From positions 186,001 through 250,000 of the forward strand of contig CAVXUX010000004.1 in the NCBI GenBank assembly GCA_963765135.1: DNA of 64,000 nt, read 5' to 3'. Source of the DNA: JACVRW01 sp963765135 (GTDB lineage: Bacteria; Actinomycetota; Thermoleophilia; Solirubrobacterales; Thermoleophilaceae). Below, in pieces: positions 7,468-17,978 of this stretch. The translations under genes and the position numbers were made by a program. Every line of letters starts with the position of its first letter. Position 1 is the stretch's first letter. The notes below the pieces were generated by a model. It was given only the letters and a program-made list of their open reading frames with translations, ran no database searches and was not told the DNA's origin.

Positions 7468-7486
7468 GGTGCCGCCTTTCGGCACC
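7468..7486 (+). other. Small hairpin in leader of the lipoprotein gene
   Basis: GGTGCCG (7468-7474) pairs with CGGCACC (7480-7486) around a 5-nt loop. No T-run follows, so it is not a convincing intrinsic terminator. A TATAGGAT stretch at 7451-7458 just before it could be a -10 box for the lipoprotein gene, which would place the hairpin in the mRNA leader. Confidence 0.35.
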
Positions 7487-7550
7487 GCCCGCCTGTGAGG
7501 ACGATCAGGTCGGTGTTCCGGTCAGGGGCCCCGTGGGGAGCGGGCATCGG

Positions 7551-10500
7551 ATGCACATGCCGCAGGTCGCGCCGAGATTTCTAGTCGCCGGGCTGGTTTG
7601 CGTATTCACCCTCGCGCTGCTCGCCTGTGGACAGCCGGAGGCGACGCCCACCTCGCTGACGTTCCCCGGCGCTACGGTCGGGATCCCGGCGACCAAGGAC
7701 CTGAAGATCACGAACGTCGCCCAATCCGGTGCGCTGACGATCACGTCGACGTCGATCTCCGGTCCGGACGCCAAGATGTTCGGCGACCGGTTCCAGGATG
7801 GGACCGCGGTGGTCCTCCAACCAGGCCAGTCGACCACGATCCCGGTGGTCTTCCTCCCGACCGCGGCGGGCTCGCGCTCCGCGACGCTGTCCCTCAAGCA
7901 CTCCGGAACTGGTTCGCCGATGACCGTTCCGCTCACGGGCGACGCCACCGCCGCGAGCGGTGGGACAGGACCGTCGTTCGGGAAGTCCGCGCTCGCGGGG
8001 GCGGGGATCACTCGGCCGACCTCGCTGCAGTTCGGCCCCGACGGCCGCTTGTACGTCGCGCAAATGGACGGAACCATCAAGGCGCTCACCGTCGAGCGTC
8101 AGGCCCCGGACAAGTACGCCGTAACGGCCGCGGAGACGATCACGCTCGTGCGGTCGATCCCCAACCACGACGACAACGGCACGCTCAACCCCTCGTTCAC
8201 CCACAGACAGCTGACCGGCATCCTCGTGAACGGCACGGCGGCGAGCCCGCGGATCTACGCCACGTCGGCGGATCCGCGCTCGGGCGGCGGCGCGGCCGGC
8301 ACGGACACGGAGCTCGACACCAACTCCGGCATCCTGTCGCGCCTGACCAAGGTCGGCGGTACGTGGCAGAAGGTCGACCTGGTGCGCGGGCTGCCGCGCT
8401 CCGAGGAGGTCCACTCGGGCAACGGCCTGCTGGTCGATCCGGCGACGGGGAAGCTGCTGATCGCCTATGGCGGGAACACGAACAAGGGCGCGCCGTCGCA
8501 CAACTTCGCAGGGCTGCCGGAATACGCGCTCTCCGGCGCGATCCTCTCGGTCGACCTCGCAGCGATCGGCAACTCGACCTACGACGTGCCGACGCTCGAC
8601 GACGAGAGCCGGCCGGGCGTAAACGACGCGGGCGACCCTTTCGGCGGCAATGACGGGAAGAACCAAGGCCGCGTCGTCCCGGGCGGACCGGTGCAGGTCT
8701 ACGCGCCGGGCTTCCGCAACCCCTACGACCTGGTCGTGACGGAGTCGGGGCGGATGTACACGATCGACAACGGCGGCAACGCGGGGTGGGGCGGTGCGCC
8801 CGCGCCGGACGACACCGCGGGCGCCTGCACCAACGAGCCGGTCGACGAGAGCGACAGTGACTGGGACACGTTGATGCGCATCACCGGACCTGGCTTCTAC
8901 GGTGGGCATCCCAACCCGACTCGCGCAAATCGGGCCAACACCTTCAACTCCACCAACCCGCAATCCCCGGTCTCCTCCGCACATCCGGTGGAGTGCGACT
9001 ACCGCACCGAGGCGGAGCGTGGGACGCTGACGAGCTTCCCGTTTTCCACCAACGGGTTCGACGAGTACACCGCCTCGAACTTCGGCGGCGCGATGAAGGG
9101 CGACCTGCTCGTCACGTCGTTCAGCAACGCGATCCACCGAGTCAAGCTCACCCCCGACGGGTCCGCGGTCACCTCGAACACGACGCATGTTCTCGTCGCT
9201 GGCCGCGCCGCTGGACCTGACGGCCCAAGGCGACGGGGACCCCTTCCCCGGCACGATCTGGGCGGTCAACTTCCTCGCCGACAACGTCCTGGTCTTCGAG
9301 CCGGATGACTTCCCGTGCAACGGCGCGGACAATCCGAACGTCGACGAGGACGGGGACGGCTTCGACAACGCCGACGAGATCGACAACAACACGAATCCGT
9401 GCTCGTCCGCCGACGTGCCGCCGGACGCGGACTCGGACAAGAAGTCCGACCTGAACGACCCCGACGACGACAACGACGGGCTCCCGGACACCTCGGACCC
9501 GTTCGCGGTCGACGCGGCCAACGGGAGCGAGCACGCCGCTGCCGGTGGAGTACACCTGGGACAACGACGCCCCGGCGGCCGGCGGCCTGCTCGGGATCGG
9601 CTTCACCGGCCTGATGACCAACGGGTCGACCGACTACAGGAACCTCTTCGACGCGACCAAGATGACCGCCGGCGGCGTGGCCGGCGTCGTGACCGTCGAC
9701 CAGGTCGGCGACGGCGACGCGCTCGGGTCGGGCAACAACCAGCAGTACGCCTTCCAGCACGGCATCGACGTCACGAACGCCAGCGCCCCGTTCGTCGTGC
9801 ACACCAGCCTGCCCGCGCCGTTCTCGGGCGCCGGCGCTCCGACCGGAGCCCAGTCCTACGGCGTGTTCGTGGGCACGGGCGGCCAGGACAACTACGTCAA
9901 GCTCACGGTGGCCGCGAACGACGGCGCCGGCGGGTTCGCCCTCGTCAAGGAGCAGGGGGGAACCCCGACGACGGTCACGCAGACCGGACCGCAGTGGCCG
10001 GGCCCGTCGGTCGTCGACCTCTACCTGCGCGTCGATCCGGCCGCGGGCACCGTGCAAGCGAGCTACTCGATCGAGGGCGCGGCGCCGGTAGCGATCGGCG
10101 GCACGCAGACCGTGCCCACGTCCTGGTTCTCGGGTGCCACCCGCCCCGCGGTCGGGATCATCTCCACGTCGGCTGGACCGGCCCCGCCGTTCCCGGCCAC
10201 GTGGGATCTGTTCGAGGTGCACGCGGCGCCGAGTGGACCGCCGCCGTCCACGAGGGTGGAGGCGGGCTCCGCGGGGCTGAACTCGAGCACGTTCAACGCC
10301 GGCTCCTTCCGCATCGCCAACGTCTCGCCGGCGGGGCAGCAGATCGCGAGCGTGCGCTTCGACCTGTCCTCGAGCCTCCTGCCCGACCTCGTCTTCGACC
10401 CGAACGGAAGCGCGGGAGACACGCTCGGCAAGGGCTTCACGGTGGACAGCAACCCGGGCGTCGGGGCGATCGGCCATTCCTTCACCGGCAGCCACGACAG

Positions 10501-11131
10501 CGGCTTCGAGGTCCTGAACGCGACCTTCACGGACTTCGGGCCCGGCGAGACCTTGACCTTCTCCGCCGACATCGACCCGACCAGCCTCAGGGGAGCGACG
10601 CCGCCGGGGCCGGGCGAGGCGGGCAGCGTGTCCGGTCTCGAGCTGACCGCTGCGGCGGTGACGGTCACCTACGAGGACGGCACGTCGGAGACCGGATGGC
10701 TGTACCGCACGGCGGCCAGCACCGGCCAGTCCGAAGTTCGTCTTGACGGGGTCGGCCGGGCCGCGGCGTCGATCGCGGTCGTCGGGGTTCCCGACCTCCC
10801 GGCCACCGTCTCGGGCTCGGCGCAGGCGATCCGGGTCAGCGGCCCCGCCGGTGCCTCGGTGCGGCTGATGAGGGTCGAGAGCGCGCTGTTCACGGCGGGA
10901 TTGCCAGGCGGGGGTTTCGACCTCGACCCCTTCGAGGCGAACAGCATCGTCGGCGTGAACGAGCAGACCGCGACGATCGGGGCGGGCGGTTCGGTCGACG
11001 TACCGGTCACGCTCGCCTCGACGCTGGCGGGCGGCGGCAACAACCGCTTCGTGGCGGTCGTGGAGGCCGCCGGCGCCACCGGGCCGACGTCGAACGTCGC
11101 GGTCCTGCAGCTCGGGTCAGCCGGCCCCTAG
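7551..11131 (+). CDS. Large multidomain lipoprotein: HYDIN-like, beta-propeller, thrombospondin-3 repeats, LamG-like (two frameshifts)
   Basis: The product is about 1,190 residues when two frameshifts are bridged. A lipoprotein signal ends in LALLAC. A HYDIN/choice-of-anchor-D-like beta domain (about residues 25-130, SLTFPGATVG...) is followed by a glucose/sorbosone-dehydrogenase-like propeller with FGPDGRLYVAQ, GFRNPYDLVV and NGGNAGWGG. Next are calcium-binding thrombospondin type-3 repeats (DEDGDGFDNADEID, DPDDDNDGLPD), then a LamG-like beta-sandwich and Ig-like C-terminal parts. The frame shifts by +1 near 9190 and near 9535, in each case with normal sequence on both sides. ATG 7551 is chosen because GGGGAG lies 10 nt upstream. 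It is an extracellular, membrane-tethered protein; a carbohydrate or adhesive role is inferred. Confidence 0.8.
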
Positions 11132-11494
11132 GGCGGCGCGCAGGGCATCGAGGTCGGCGGCCCCGAAGACCACGCGATTGCGCGTGGCGACGTAGACGAG
11201 ATCGAGGTTGACCCCGGCGCGGGCGATCTTGCGACTCAGGTCGGCGAGCACGCCCGGGCGGTCGTCGACCTCGACCACGACGACCTCGCGCTCGCGTGTG
11301 ACGGCCACGTGGGAGATCGCGAGCAGGTGCCTGGCAGCCTCGGCGTGGGGGACGAGGACGTGCAGCTCGGCGCGCTCGCCCGGTCCGATGCAGGTGGCCG
11401 CCGCGATGTTCACGCCGGCGTCGCTGATCGCGGCAGCGACCTCCGCGAGCGCGCCCGGAGTGTTCTCGATGTCGATGACGAGGTCGACTGCCAT
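11117..11494 (-). CDS. Tandem ACT-domain protein
   Basis: The 125-residue product consists of two ACT modules. The first is VDLVIDIENTPGALAEVAAAISDAGVNI and the second is VVVVEVDDRPGVLADLSRKIARAGVNL. Each has the Gly before the first helix at the ligand-binding turn. ACT domains bind amino acids or related metabolites and usually regulate enzymes; stand-alone pairs like this act as sensors of unknown partner. It converges on the lipoprotein gene, whose last 15 nt overlap it. Confidence 0.8.
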   Translation of the reverse strand: MAVDLVIDIENTPGALAEVAAAISDAGVNIAAATCIGPGERAELHVLVPHAEAARHLLAISHVAVTREREVVVVEVDDRPGVLADLSRKIARAGVNLDLVYVATRNRVVFGAADLDALRAALGAG

Positions 11495-12079
11495 GACGGT
11501 TGACGCGCCCGATAGTAACTTTTGGCTGCAAATCGCGCTGTCGGGACTCGCGCCGTGACCGGGTGAACGCTTGACACCCCCCGGGCCGGCGGGCCGAGCT
11601 GTTGTCGGCCTGCGTGTCGGCCCCGACCGTCTGCTTGTGCGCGGCGCGCAGCTCGGGCAGCTTGGAGGCGGCGGTGCCGGCCCCGCTTCGCCGACGGTGG
11701 GGCGAGGTTGCCGGGGAGAAGTTCAGGCGTCATGCGGTCAGCCCGGCCGGGAAACGGCAACCGAACTCACACAGGATCCACTCCCGATGGCGAACGGCGA
11801 ACGGCGCGACAGCGGCGGGGGATCCAGACCTGTTATGGCGGCGAAGCCTGGACGAGTTCTTGCACGGACGGGGGCGCCGCAGGGGGGAGTCGCCGCAGGA
11901 TTCCGTCGTAAGGCAGTGCATTCTTGGGTGGTGCTCGAGTTACCCATCCCGGTGCGGTTGACATTGATGGGTTAGGCGAGGAAGGTCGCTCATTGGCCCC
12001 TGAGACGTCCGGCATGTTCTCCCTGCAAGCGGATATCCACCACGGACAGAACCGGCCAGGTGGCCGATAGGGCGACGGG
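11495..12079 (+). other. Intergenic region upstream of the collagen-like gene
   Basis: This 585-nt stretch has no frame that I can support as a gene. Its left end holds the promoter area of the minus-strand ACT gene. Its right part holds the conserved 102-nt element listed separately, followed by about 100 nt of leader. Short frames exist on both strands but show no start context or family resemblance. Confidence 0.6.
11876..11977 (+). promoter_or_regulatory. Conserved 102-nt upstream element, copy A
   Basis: This stretch matches 17979-18080 over its full length without net gaps. Near-identical blocks are GCAGGATTCCGTC, TAAGGCAGTGCATT and TTGACATTGATGGGTTAG. Inside it ACCCATC (11942-11948) and GATGGGT (11966-11972) form an inverted repeat. 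The exact distance between the outer blocks is kept, although the middle 35 nt vary. It lies about 100 nt before the start of the collagen-like gene. It may be a promoter with operator or a structured leader RNA. The TTGACA could be a -35 box, but no clear -10 follows. Confidence 0.7.
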
Positions 12080-14854
12080 ATGCCCCGGCGAGCAAAGCGG
12101 GGGCGGAGGATCAGCTTCCGTGTGGCGGTCGCTGCCGGATGTTGCGCCAGCGTGCTGTGTGGGCTTGTGCCGCCTGCACAGGCACAGGACAACGAGAACG
12201 CCATTCCGCTGACCCCGCGACGCCTTGCGGTCGAAGGCAGCGGCTCCAACGCTCATGCGGATGTGCCCTTGATCTGTCCCGGCACCGCCGCCTCGGGGTG
12301 CCGGGGAACGATCACATTGCGGACGAGGTTCCATTCGCCCGAGCGGTCCGCGGTAATCGGCGACAGCCGCTACAGCCTCGGCTGGCTGGAACTCGGGATC
12401 GTGCCGGTCCCGCTTGGGTCGGTGGCGCTGCGGGCGCTGCACGACCGCGGCGGGCTCAGCGTCGAGGCGCACATCACCGGCGCGGACGGGTCGATCCGCC
12501 GGGGGTTCGTCCTGATTCCCGATGTGCGCAAGCGAGCCAAGACTCCGGGGACGACGCCGGGCCCGCGCGGCCCCCCGGGACCAACCGGCCCAGCGGGGGC
12601 ACAAGGGCTACAGGGCGCGCCGGGGCCGGCCGGGCGGCAGGGTGACCAGGGTCCGATCGGACCAGAGGGACCGGCGGGCGGTCCCGTCGGCCCGACCGGG
12701 CCGCAGGGGGAGACCGGCGTGACTGGTGCGACTGGTGCGCAGGGTCCGGCGGGTGCGGATGGCCCGATCGGCCCGACGGGGCCGCAGGGCCTGCAGGGCG
12801 AGACGGGTTCGGTGGGCGCGACCGGGCCGCAGGGCGTGCAGGGTGTGCAGGGTGTCGGCGCGACCGGCGCGACCGGCGCGACCGGTGCGACTGGTGCGAC
12901 TGGCGAGGCGGGTCCGGCGGGTGCGGATGGCCCGATCGGTCCGACCGGGCCGCAGGGTCTGCAGGGCGAGCGGGTTCGGTGGGCGCGACCGGGCCGCAGG
13001 GCGTGCAGGGTGTGCAGGGCGAACGGGTTCGGTGGGCGCGACCGGGCCGCAGGGTGTGCAGGGCGAAACCGGCGCGACCGGCGCGACCGGCGCGACTGGT
13101 GCGACTGGCGAGGCGGGTCCGGCGGGTGCGGATGGCCCGATCGGCCCGACCGGGCCGCAGGGCCTGCAGGGCGAGACGGGTTCGGTGGGCGCGACCGGGC
13201 CGCAAGGCCTGCAAGGCGTGCAGGGTGTGCAGGGCGATGCGGGTTCGGTGGGCGCGACCGGGCCGCAGGGTGTGCAGGGCGAAACCGGCGCGTGACCGGC
13301 GCGACTGGTGCGACTGGCGAGGCGGGTCCGGCGGGTGCGGATGGCCCGATCGGCCCGACCGGGCCGCAGGGCCTGCAGGGCGAGACGGGTTCGGTGGGCG
13401 CGACCGGCGCGCACTGGTGTGCAGGGCGCAACCGGCGCGACCGGCGCGACCGGTGCGACTGGTGAGGCGGGTCCGGCGGGTGCGGATGGCCCGATCGGCC
13501 CGACCGGGCCGCAGGGCCTGCAGGGCGAGACGGGTTCGGTGGGCGCGACCGGGCCGCAAGGCCTGCAGGGCGAAACGGGTGCACGGCGTGACCGGCGCGA
13601 CCGGCGCGACTGGCGAGGCGGGTCCGGCGGGTGCGGATGGCCCGATCGGCCCGACGGGGCCGCAGGGCCTGCAGGGCGAGACGGGTTCGGTGGGCGCGAC
13701 TGGGCCGCAGGGCCTGCAGGGCGAAACCGGCGTGACCGGTGCGACTGGTGCGACTGGCGAGGCGGGTCCGGCGGGTGCGGATGGCCCGATCGGCCCGACC
13801 GGGCCGCAGGGCCTGCAGGGCGAAACGGGTTCGGTGGGCGCGACCGGCGCGCAGGGCGAGACGGGTGCGGTGGGCGCGACGGGCCGCAGGGCGTGCAGGG
13901 CGAAACCGGCGCGACGGGCGCGACCGGTGCGACTGGCGAGGCGGGTCCGGCGGGTGCGGATGGCCCGATCGGCCCGACCGGGCCGCAGGGCCTGCAGGGC
14001 GAGACGGGTTCGGTGGGCGCGACCGGGCCGCAAGGCTGCAGGGCGAAACCGGCGTGACCGGTGCGACTGGTGCGACTGGCGAGGCGGGTCCGGCGGGTGC
14101 GGATGGCCCGATCGGCCCGACCGGGCCGCAGGGCCTGCAGGGCGAGACGGGTTCGGTGGGCGCGACCGGCCCGCAAGGTGTGCAGGGCGAAATCGGCGCG
14201 ACTGGTGCGACCGGCGCGACTGGTGTGACCGGCGCGACCGGCGCGACTGGGTGCGAGACGGGTCCGGCGGGTGTGCAGGGTCCCATTGGCCCCTCAGGAC
14301 CGGAGGGTCCGGTCGGCCCGATCGGGCCGACCGGCGAGGCAGGTACCACGGGCGCCACCGGCACAGAGGGACCCATCGGACCAACCGGTGCCACGGGCGC
14401 CACGCGGCGACAGAGGGACCCATCGGACCAACCGGCGCAGAGGGACCCATCGGGCCGGTTGGTCCGACTGGTCCGGCGGGAATCACGTCGACTCACCTAG
14501 GAGTACGACCAGTGATGACACAAACACGCTGGCCGCCCGACGTGCCGGCCGGCACTCACCTCGACTCGGACAGTGATCTCCCGTTGGAGCCGACTGCGAT
14601 CACAGGGCGTCGCCGTAGGCGGTGGGGCACGCATCTCGATCGATCCACCCCTGTTCACCCTCGAGGAAAGCAGGGTTACGCTCCTGGAGAGCCGTCCGCG
14701 CCCGGCTACGCCGCTGCCCGGCTCGGCTACCGGCTGGTACGCCGAAGTTCAGCGTCAATTCGATGAGTTCACCGACGGCGTCGAGGCGGAGCTGGTCCTC
14801 AAGACCTATGTGATCTGTTCGGCCGGACTAGCCGGGCCGCGCTCAGTCGTCTAG
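12080..14854 (+). CDS. Secreted collagen-like repeat protein (about ten frame changes)
   Basis: It begins with a signal peptide (ending PPAQAQ) and a beta-rich N-domain of about 130 residues (LICPGTAASGCRGTITLRTR). A long Gly-X-Y collagen-like region follows, with motifs such as GPAGADGPIGPTGPQGLQG repeated nine times. It ends with a C-domain reading VAVGGGARIS...LKTYVICSAG. The same type of C-domain (VAVAGG...YAICVNA) closes the gene at 18156. The reading frame changes about ten times inside the repeats. Several changes are single bases missing relative to sister copies, e.g. near 12969, 13881 and 14037. The product is probably a cell-surface fibre or adhesin. Sequencing or assembly error in a GC-rich repeat is the simplest explanation, but slipped-strand phase variation is not excluded. 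Confidence 0.75.
12745..14190 (+). repeat. Tandem collagen-coding DNA repeats
   Basis: A GC-rich unit containing GCGGGTGCGGATGGCCCG recurs nine times, at about 12755, 12909, 13119, 13329, 13475, 13629, 13768, 13948 and 14093. Spacings run from about 140 to 210 nt. Each unit encodes roughly 46-70 residues of Gly-X-Y triplets: GEAGPAGADG, then PIGPTGPQG, then GETGSVGATG, then a variable number of GAT triplets. Copies are near identical at the DNA level, which implies recent expansion or recombination between units. Confidence 0.85.
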
Positions 14855-14864
14855 CGAACGCTGC

Positions 14865-17270
14865 TCACTCCACGGCCTCGACCCAGTCGAGTCGCTGCCC
14901 GCAGAGGCGCCGCGCCTGGCCCGGACTGACACGGAGGACGGCGCGACGCAGGCCGCTCTCGACAAGGGCCACCGGCCCGACCGGGAAGGCACCCCGCGAT
15001 CCGCTCCCCGGTCGCAGGCCGCCGCCAGACAGCCGCACCTCGATCGCGTGCGGGCCGGCGCTGAGCGTCGCGACGCCGACGGGGACCCACTGTCCGCCGT
15101 AGCTCAGCTCCGGACCCGTTCCCCCCTCCGACCTGCCGTCGATCAGGACCGTCGCGGCAGTTCGCGGCGCGCCGCCGAGCCAGATGGACCAGCGGCCCGC
15201 GCGAGGAAGGGTCGCTGTGCCACCAACCGTCCCGCCCCCGTTCGGGATCGTGGCGCCGGAGCCGGGATTGCCGGCGGACCAACCGGGGGGCAGTCTGCCC
15301 TCGCCGAGGCCCACGATCACCGGCGCCGGGGCCTGCGCCGCGAGCAGCGCGCCGCCAGGACGGGCCGCCTGCGCCAGGCCGACCACCTCCCCACAGGGCG
15401 GCACCGCTCCAGGGTCGGATGGCATCCCGAGGCCGAGATGCACTCGTACAGGGGACGCGCCCGGGTCGCGCCGCCAGACGTCGTACCAATGACCCCTCCA
15501 AGCCAGCTGGAAGGTCGAGGGCGGTCGACTCGCCACGGGCGAGCGGCGCAGCACGAGCGTCCGGTAGTCGCTCAGGCCGTTGTATGCAAAGGCGTCGATG
15601 TCCGCGGATTGGGCCTTGACGAGGACGCCCCCATCCGCGAGCGGCACCGGCCGGGTGCGCAGCTCTCCCGCGCCCTCGGCGTCCACTCGGCGCAGGAACC
15701 AGCGGGGGCCGTAGGGGTCGTACTCCGTCATCAGCGCCGGGCCGTCACCGGCGAAACGCTCGCCGATCCGGGCGAGCTCGGCATGGCGGTCGTGCGGAGT
15801 CAACGTCGCATCGTGGTAGCCGAGTGCGTCCGACCACAGCACGCCGCCGACGAGCGCCAGGCCGACGGCGACGCCGCCGAGCCACCGACCCGTCTCGAGC
15901 ATGGCCGAAATGCCGACCCCCGCGAGCAGGACGGGCGCCGGGGAGGCGATCGCATATGCCTTGGCGTCGATCCACGGCCACGAGTACAGCGCCACCAGCG
16001 CCGCGCCGACGATGACTCCGCCGGCGTACGCCAGGACGCCCCACTCCCTGCGCCGCAGGACCTGCGCGACGCCGAGCGCGGCGGCGAGCACCAGCACGAC
16101 GAGCAGGATCGCGGTCGGCACGACGGCTACGGGGTCGAGACGGAAGTCACCGGCGGGCCAAATGCCCAGCGCCTGCAACGGGCTCAACGGGCTGATCAGG
16201 TTCCCCAAGCGGTCGGAGGCCTCGGTCGGCGTGGTCGTGAGGGCGCGGGTGAACCCGGCGTCGGAGAGCGGTCCGATCGAGCCCACAGCCACCAGAGCCA
16301 CCAGGGCCACCAGAGCCAGCAGAGCCTCGCGCGGCCCTCGGCTCCGCGCCAGGCCGACCCCGAGTCCGAGCAGAATCGGCCCGAGCCAGACCACGCCAGC
16401 GAGACTCACTGCGCCAAGGAGGGCCGCGCACGCCGCCGCGAGCGGGAGCACCTCGCGCGCGCGGCCGAGCAGGCCGCCCGGCGCGGTCGCCGGAAGCTGC
16501 GTTCCGGCCGCTGCCACGATCGCGAGCAGCGCGGCCGTCGCGAGCTCCTTCACCCCACCCCATAGGGCATAGCCGAAGAGGAGTGCCGAGCCGGTCGCGG
16601 CGACCGCGACTAGGCCGCGAACCCAGCGGCGCCCGATCGCAGGCACCAGCACGACTTCGAGCGCGAGCGCGAGCAGCGCCGCTAGAAACGCGAGGTACGG
16701 AGCGAAGAGCCAGGCGAGATCTTGGCCGGTGAGCTTGCCGCCGACCGCGAGCGGCAGCAGCGCCCCGATCGGATAGTTGACGGCGAGGTTCGCGCGTACG
16801 AGCAGCTCGTGCGTGGACGGTGCGAACCCGGCGGTGTCGCGGCCATGCTCGAGAGCGTGATCGGCGACCACGATGAACGTTGCGCTGTCATCGAGACGGA
16901 TGTAGCCCGCGATCGCCGGCTCTCCCGAGAGGACCACGGGCGCCGCGTAGAGCGCAAACGCTCCGAGGGCAGCCGCGCTCGCCGCCGCGCTGGGTCGCAG
17001 CGAGCTGAGGCCGGCCCGCGGTCCCGCCGCACCGGCCCAGATCACGATCCCCGCGACAGCGCCCGCGACCGCCAGCGGTGTCGCCAGCGGAGCCGTGGCC
17101 GGAGCGAGGGCTGGTACCTGGACCGCGACTACGAGCGCCGCGAAGCCGACGCCCGGAAGCAGCGCACCTGGCAGCGCTCGGCCCGCGACCGCCTCGAGCA
17201 GTAGCCCCCACCCCGTCGCCAGCAGCAGGAGGACGGCCGGGAACGCGAGCCACGCGGCGGCCATGGACAC
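14865..17270 (-). CDS. Large polytopic membrane protein, GT-C glycosyltransferase-like
   Basis: This 801-residue protein has about 12-14 hydrophobic helices in its first 470 residues and a large extracytoplasmic C-terminal domain of about 300 residues rich in beta strands. An acidic patch in an early loop (IRLDDSATFIVVADHALEHGRDT) and the overall plan resemble GT-C glycosyltransferases, which use lipid-linked sugars at the outer membrane face. The C-domain contains a carbohydrate-binding-like segment (GRWSIWLGGAPRTAATVLIDG). Start GTG 17270 or ATG 17264 are equivalent choices. It follows the 17277-17869 gene by 6 nt and is probably in its operon. Substrate unknown. Confidence 0.7.
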   Translation of the reverse strand: MSMAAAWLAFPAVLLLLATGWGLLLEAVAGRALPGALLPGVGFAALVVAVQVPALAPATAPLATPLAVAGAVAGIVIWAGAAGPRAGLSSLRPSAAASAAALGAFALYAAPVVLSGEPAIAGYIRLDDSATFIVVADHALEHGRDTAGFAPSTHELLVRANLAVNYPIGALLPLAVGGKLTGQDLAWLFAPYLAFLAALLALALEVVLVPAIGRRWVRGLVAVAATGSALLFGYALWGGVKELATAALLAIVAAAGTQLPATAPGGLLGRAREVLPLAAACAALLGAVSLAGVVWLGPILLGLGVGLARSRGPREALLALVALVALVAVGSIGPLSDAGFTRALTTTPTEASDRLGNLISPLSPLQALGIWPAGDFRLDPVAVVPTAILLVVLVLAAALGVAQVLRRREWGVLAYAGGVIVGAALVALYSWPWIDAKAYAIASPAPVLLAGVGISAMLETGRWLGGVAVGLALVGGVLWSDALGYHDATLTPHDRHAELARIGERFAGDGPALMTEYDPYGPRWFLRRVDAEGAGELRTRPVPLADGGVLVKAQSADIDAFAYNGLSDYRTLVLRRSPVASRPPSTFQLAWRGHWYDVWRRDPGASPVRVHLGLGMPSDPGAVPPCGEVVGLAQAARPGGALLAAQAPAPVIVGLGEGRLPPGWSAGNPGSGATIPNGGGTVGGTATLPRAGRWSIWLGGAPRTAATVLIDGRSEGGTGPELSYGGQWVPVGVATLSAGPHAIEVRLSGGGLRPGSGSRGAFPVGPVALVESGLRRAVLRVSPGQARRLCGQRLDWVEAVE

Positions 17271-17276
17271 GGCTCG

Positions 17277-17869
17277 TCAGCGCAGCTGGACGATCTGGCC
17301 GCCGAGCACCATCGACAGCGCCCGCCGTGGGTCCGGGTCGTACACCTCGACCTGGAAGCCCGCGTTCGGGAACGTGAAGTACACGTTCGTGTCGCGCCGC
17401 CGGCTATAGACGACGAGCGCTCCCGACTGTGTGGTGCGGTCGGTGTATCCGCGCCGGCGGCCGGCAGCGGTGACCACCGCGTACGCGTTCTGCTGTGGGT
17501 AGGTGCCGATCGTGAGGAATCGCGGGCGTGGATCACCGGGGCGCGCGGCGCCGGTCAGGTATCGGATGTAGATCTGTCCTCCGCGGTCCGGGTGACCTCG
17601 TACCTCGTGCCGTTACGCGCACCTGCCCAGTAGACAGGGAGGGCCTGGGCGCGGCCGAACTCCAGGAGCTCCGACTGCGACATCTCCACGGGCTGGCCGA
17701 CAGGCGTCGCTGGAACGCCGTCCTCGTCATCGTCGGCGACCACGACGAGCCAGACGGCGAGCGCGACGAGGAGCGCAACGGCCACGGCGCCCCCGATTAC
17801 GACCCCCCGCGAGCGCCGCCCACGGCGCACGACAGAGCCCTCGACGGCTCGTGCAGTCGGGTCCGTCAT
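17277..17869 (-). CDS. Single-pass membrane-anchored protein of unknown function (one frameshift)
   Basis: The N-terminal half (start ATG 17869, MTDPTARAVEG) has a basic cytoplasmic stretch RRGRRSRG, one strong membrane helix VVIGGAVAVALLVALAVWLVVV and an acidic DDDEDG stretch outside. The frame is lost near 17572 (one base appears missing). It continues in the next frame as IYIRYLTGAARPG... through NVYFTFPNAGFQVEVYDPDP. The extracellular part is beta-rich. No family is recognised. It is the first gene of a unit with the large membrane protein and is divergent from the secreted repeat protein at 18156. Confidence 0.65.
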
Positions 17870-17978
17870 GGCTCGAACATAGCGCCTAGTCGGGTGCTCG
17901 CCCGCACGGGCGCAAGTTCCCGTGCGCGGGCACTTGCGCAACGGGCCGGCTCTCTCCCTTCACCCGGCTACGAAACGC

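Noticed and set aside
7468..7486. Riboswitch in the lipoprotein leader
   Set aside because: Only one 7-bp hairpin is visible and no known aptamer core could be matched.
11410..11760. Small minus-strand frame in the gap before the collagen-like gene
   Set aside because: The sequence is low-complexity Arg/Ala/Pro, overlaps the ACT gene in another frame and has no ribosome-binding site or family resemblance.
11876..11977. Conserved upstream element as a short coding gene
   Set aside because: A frame with similar residues exists in both copies, but the differences fall at first and second codon positions as often as at third, and the frames have no matching start or stop.
12745..14190. CRISPR array
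   Set aside because: The units are 140-210 nt, coding, vary in length and lack unique spacers; no cas genes are near.
12370..14496. Very long Pro/Arg-rich minus-strand frames across the collagen repeats
   Set aside because: They arise because Gly-X-Y codons read as Pro/Arg/Ser-rich frames on the other strand. There is no start context, and the plus strand has a signal peptide and C-domain.
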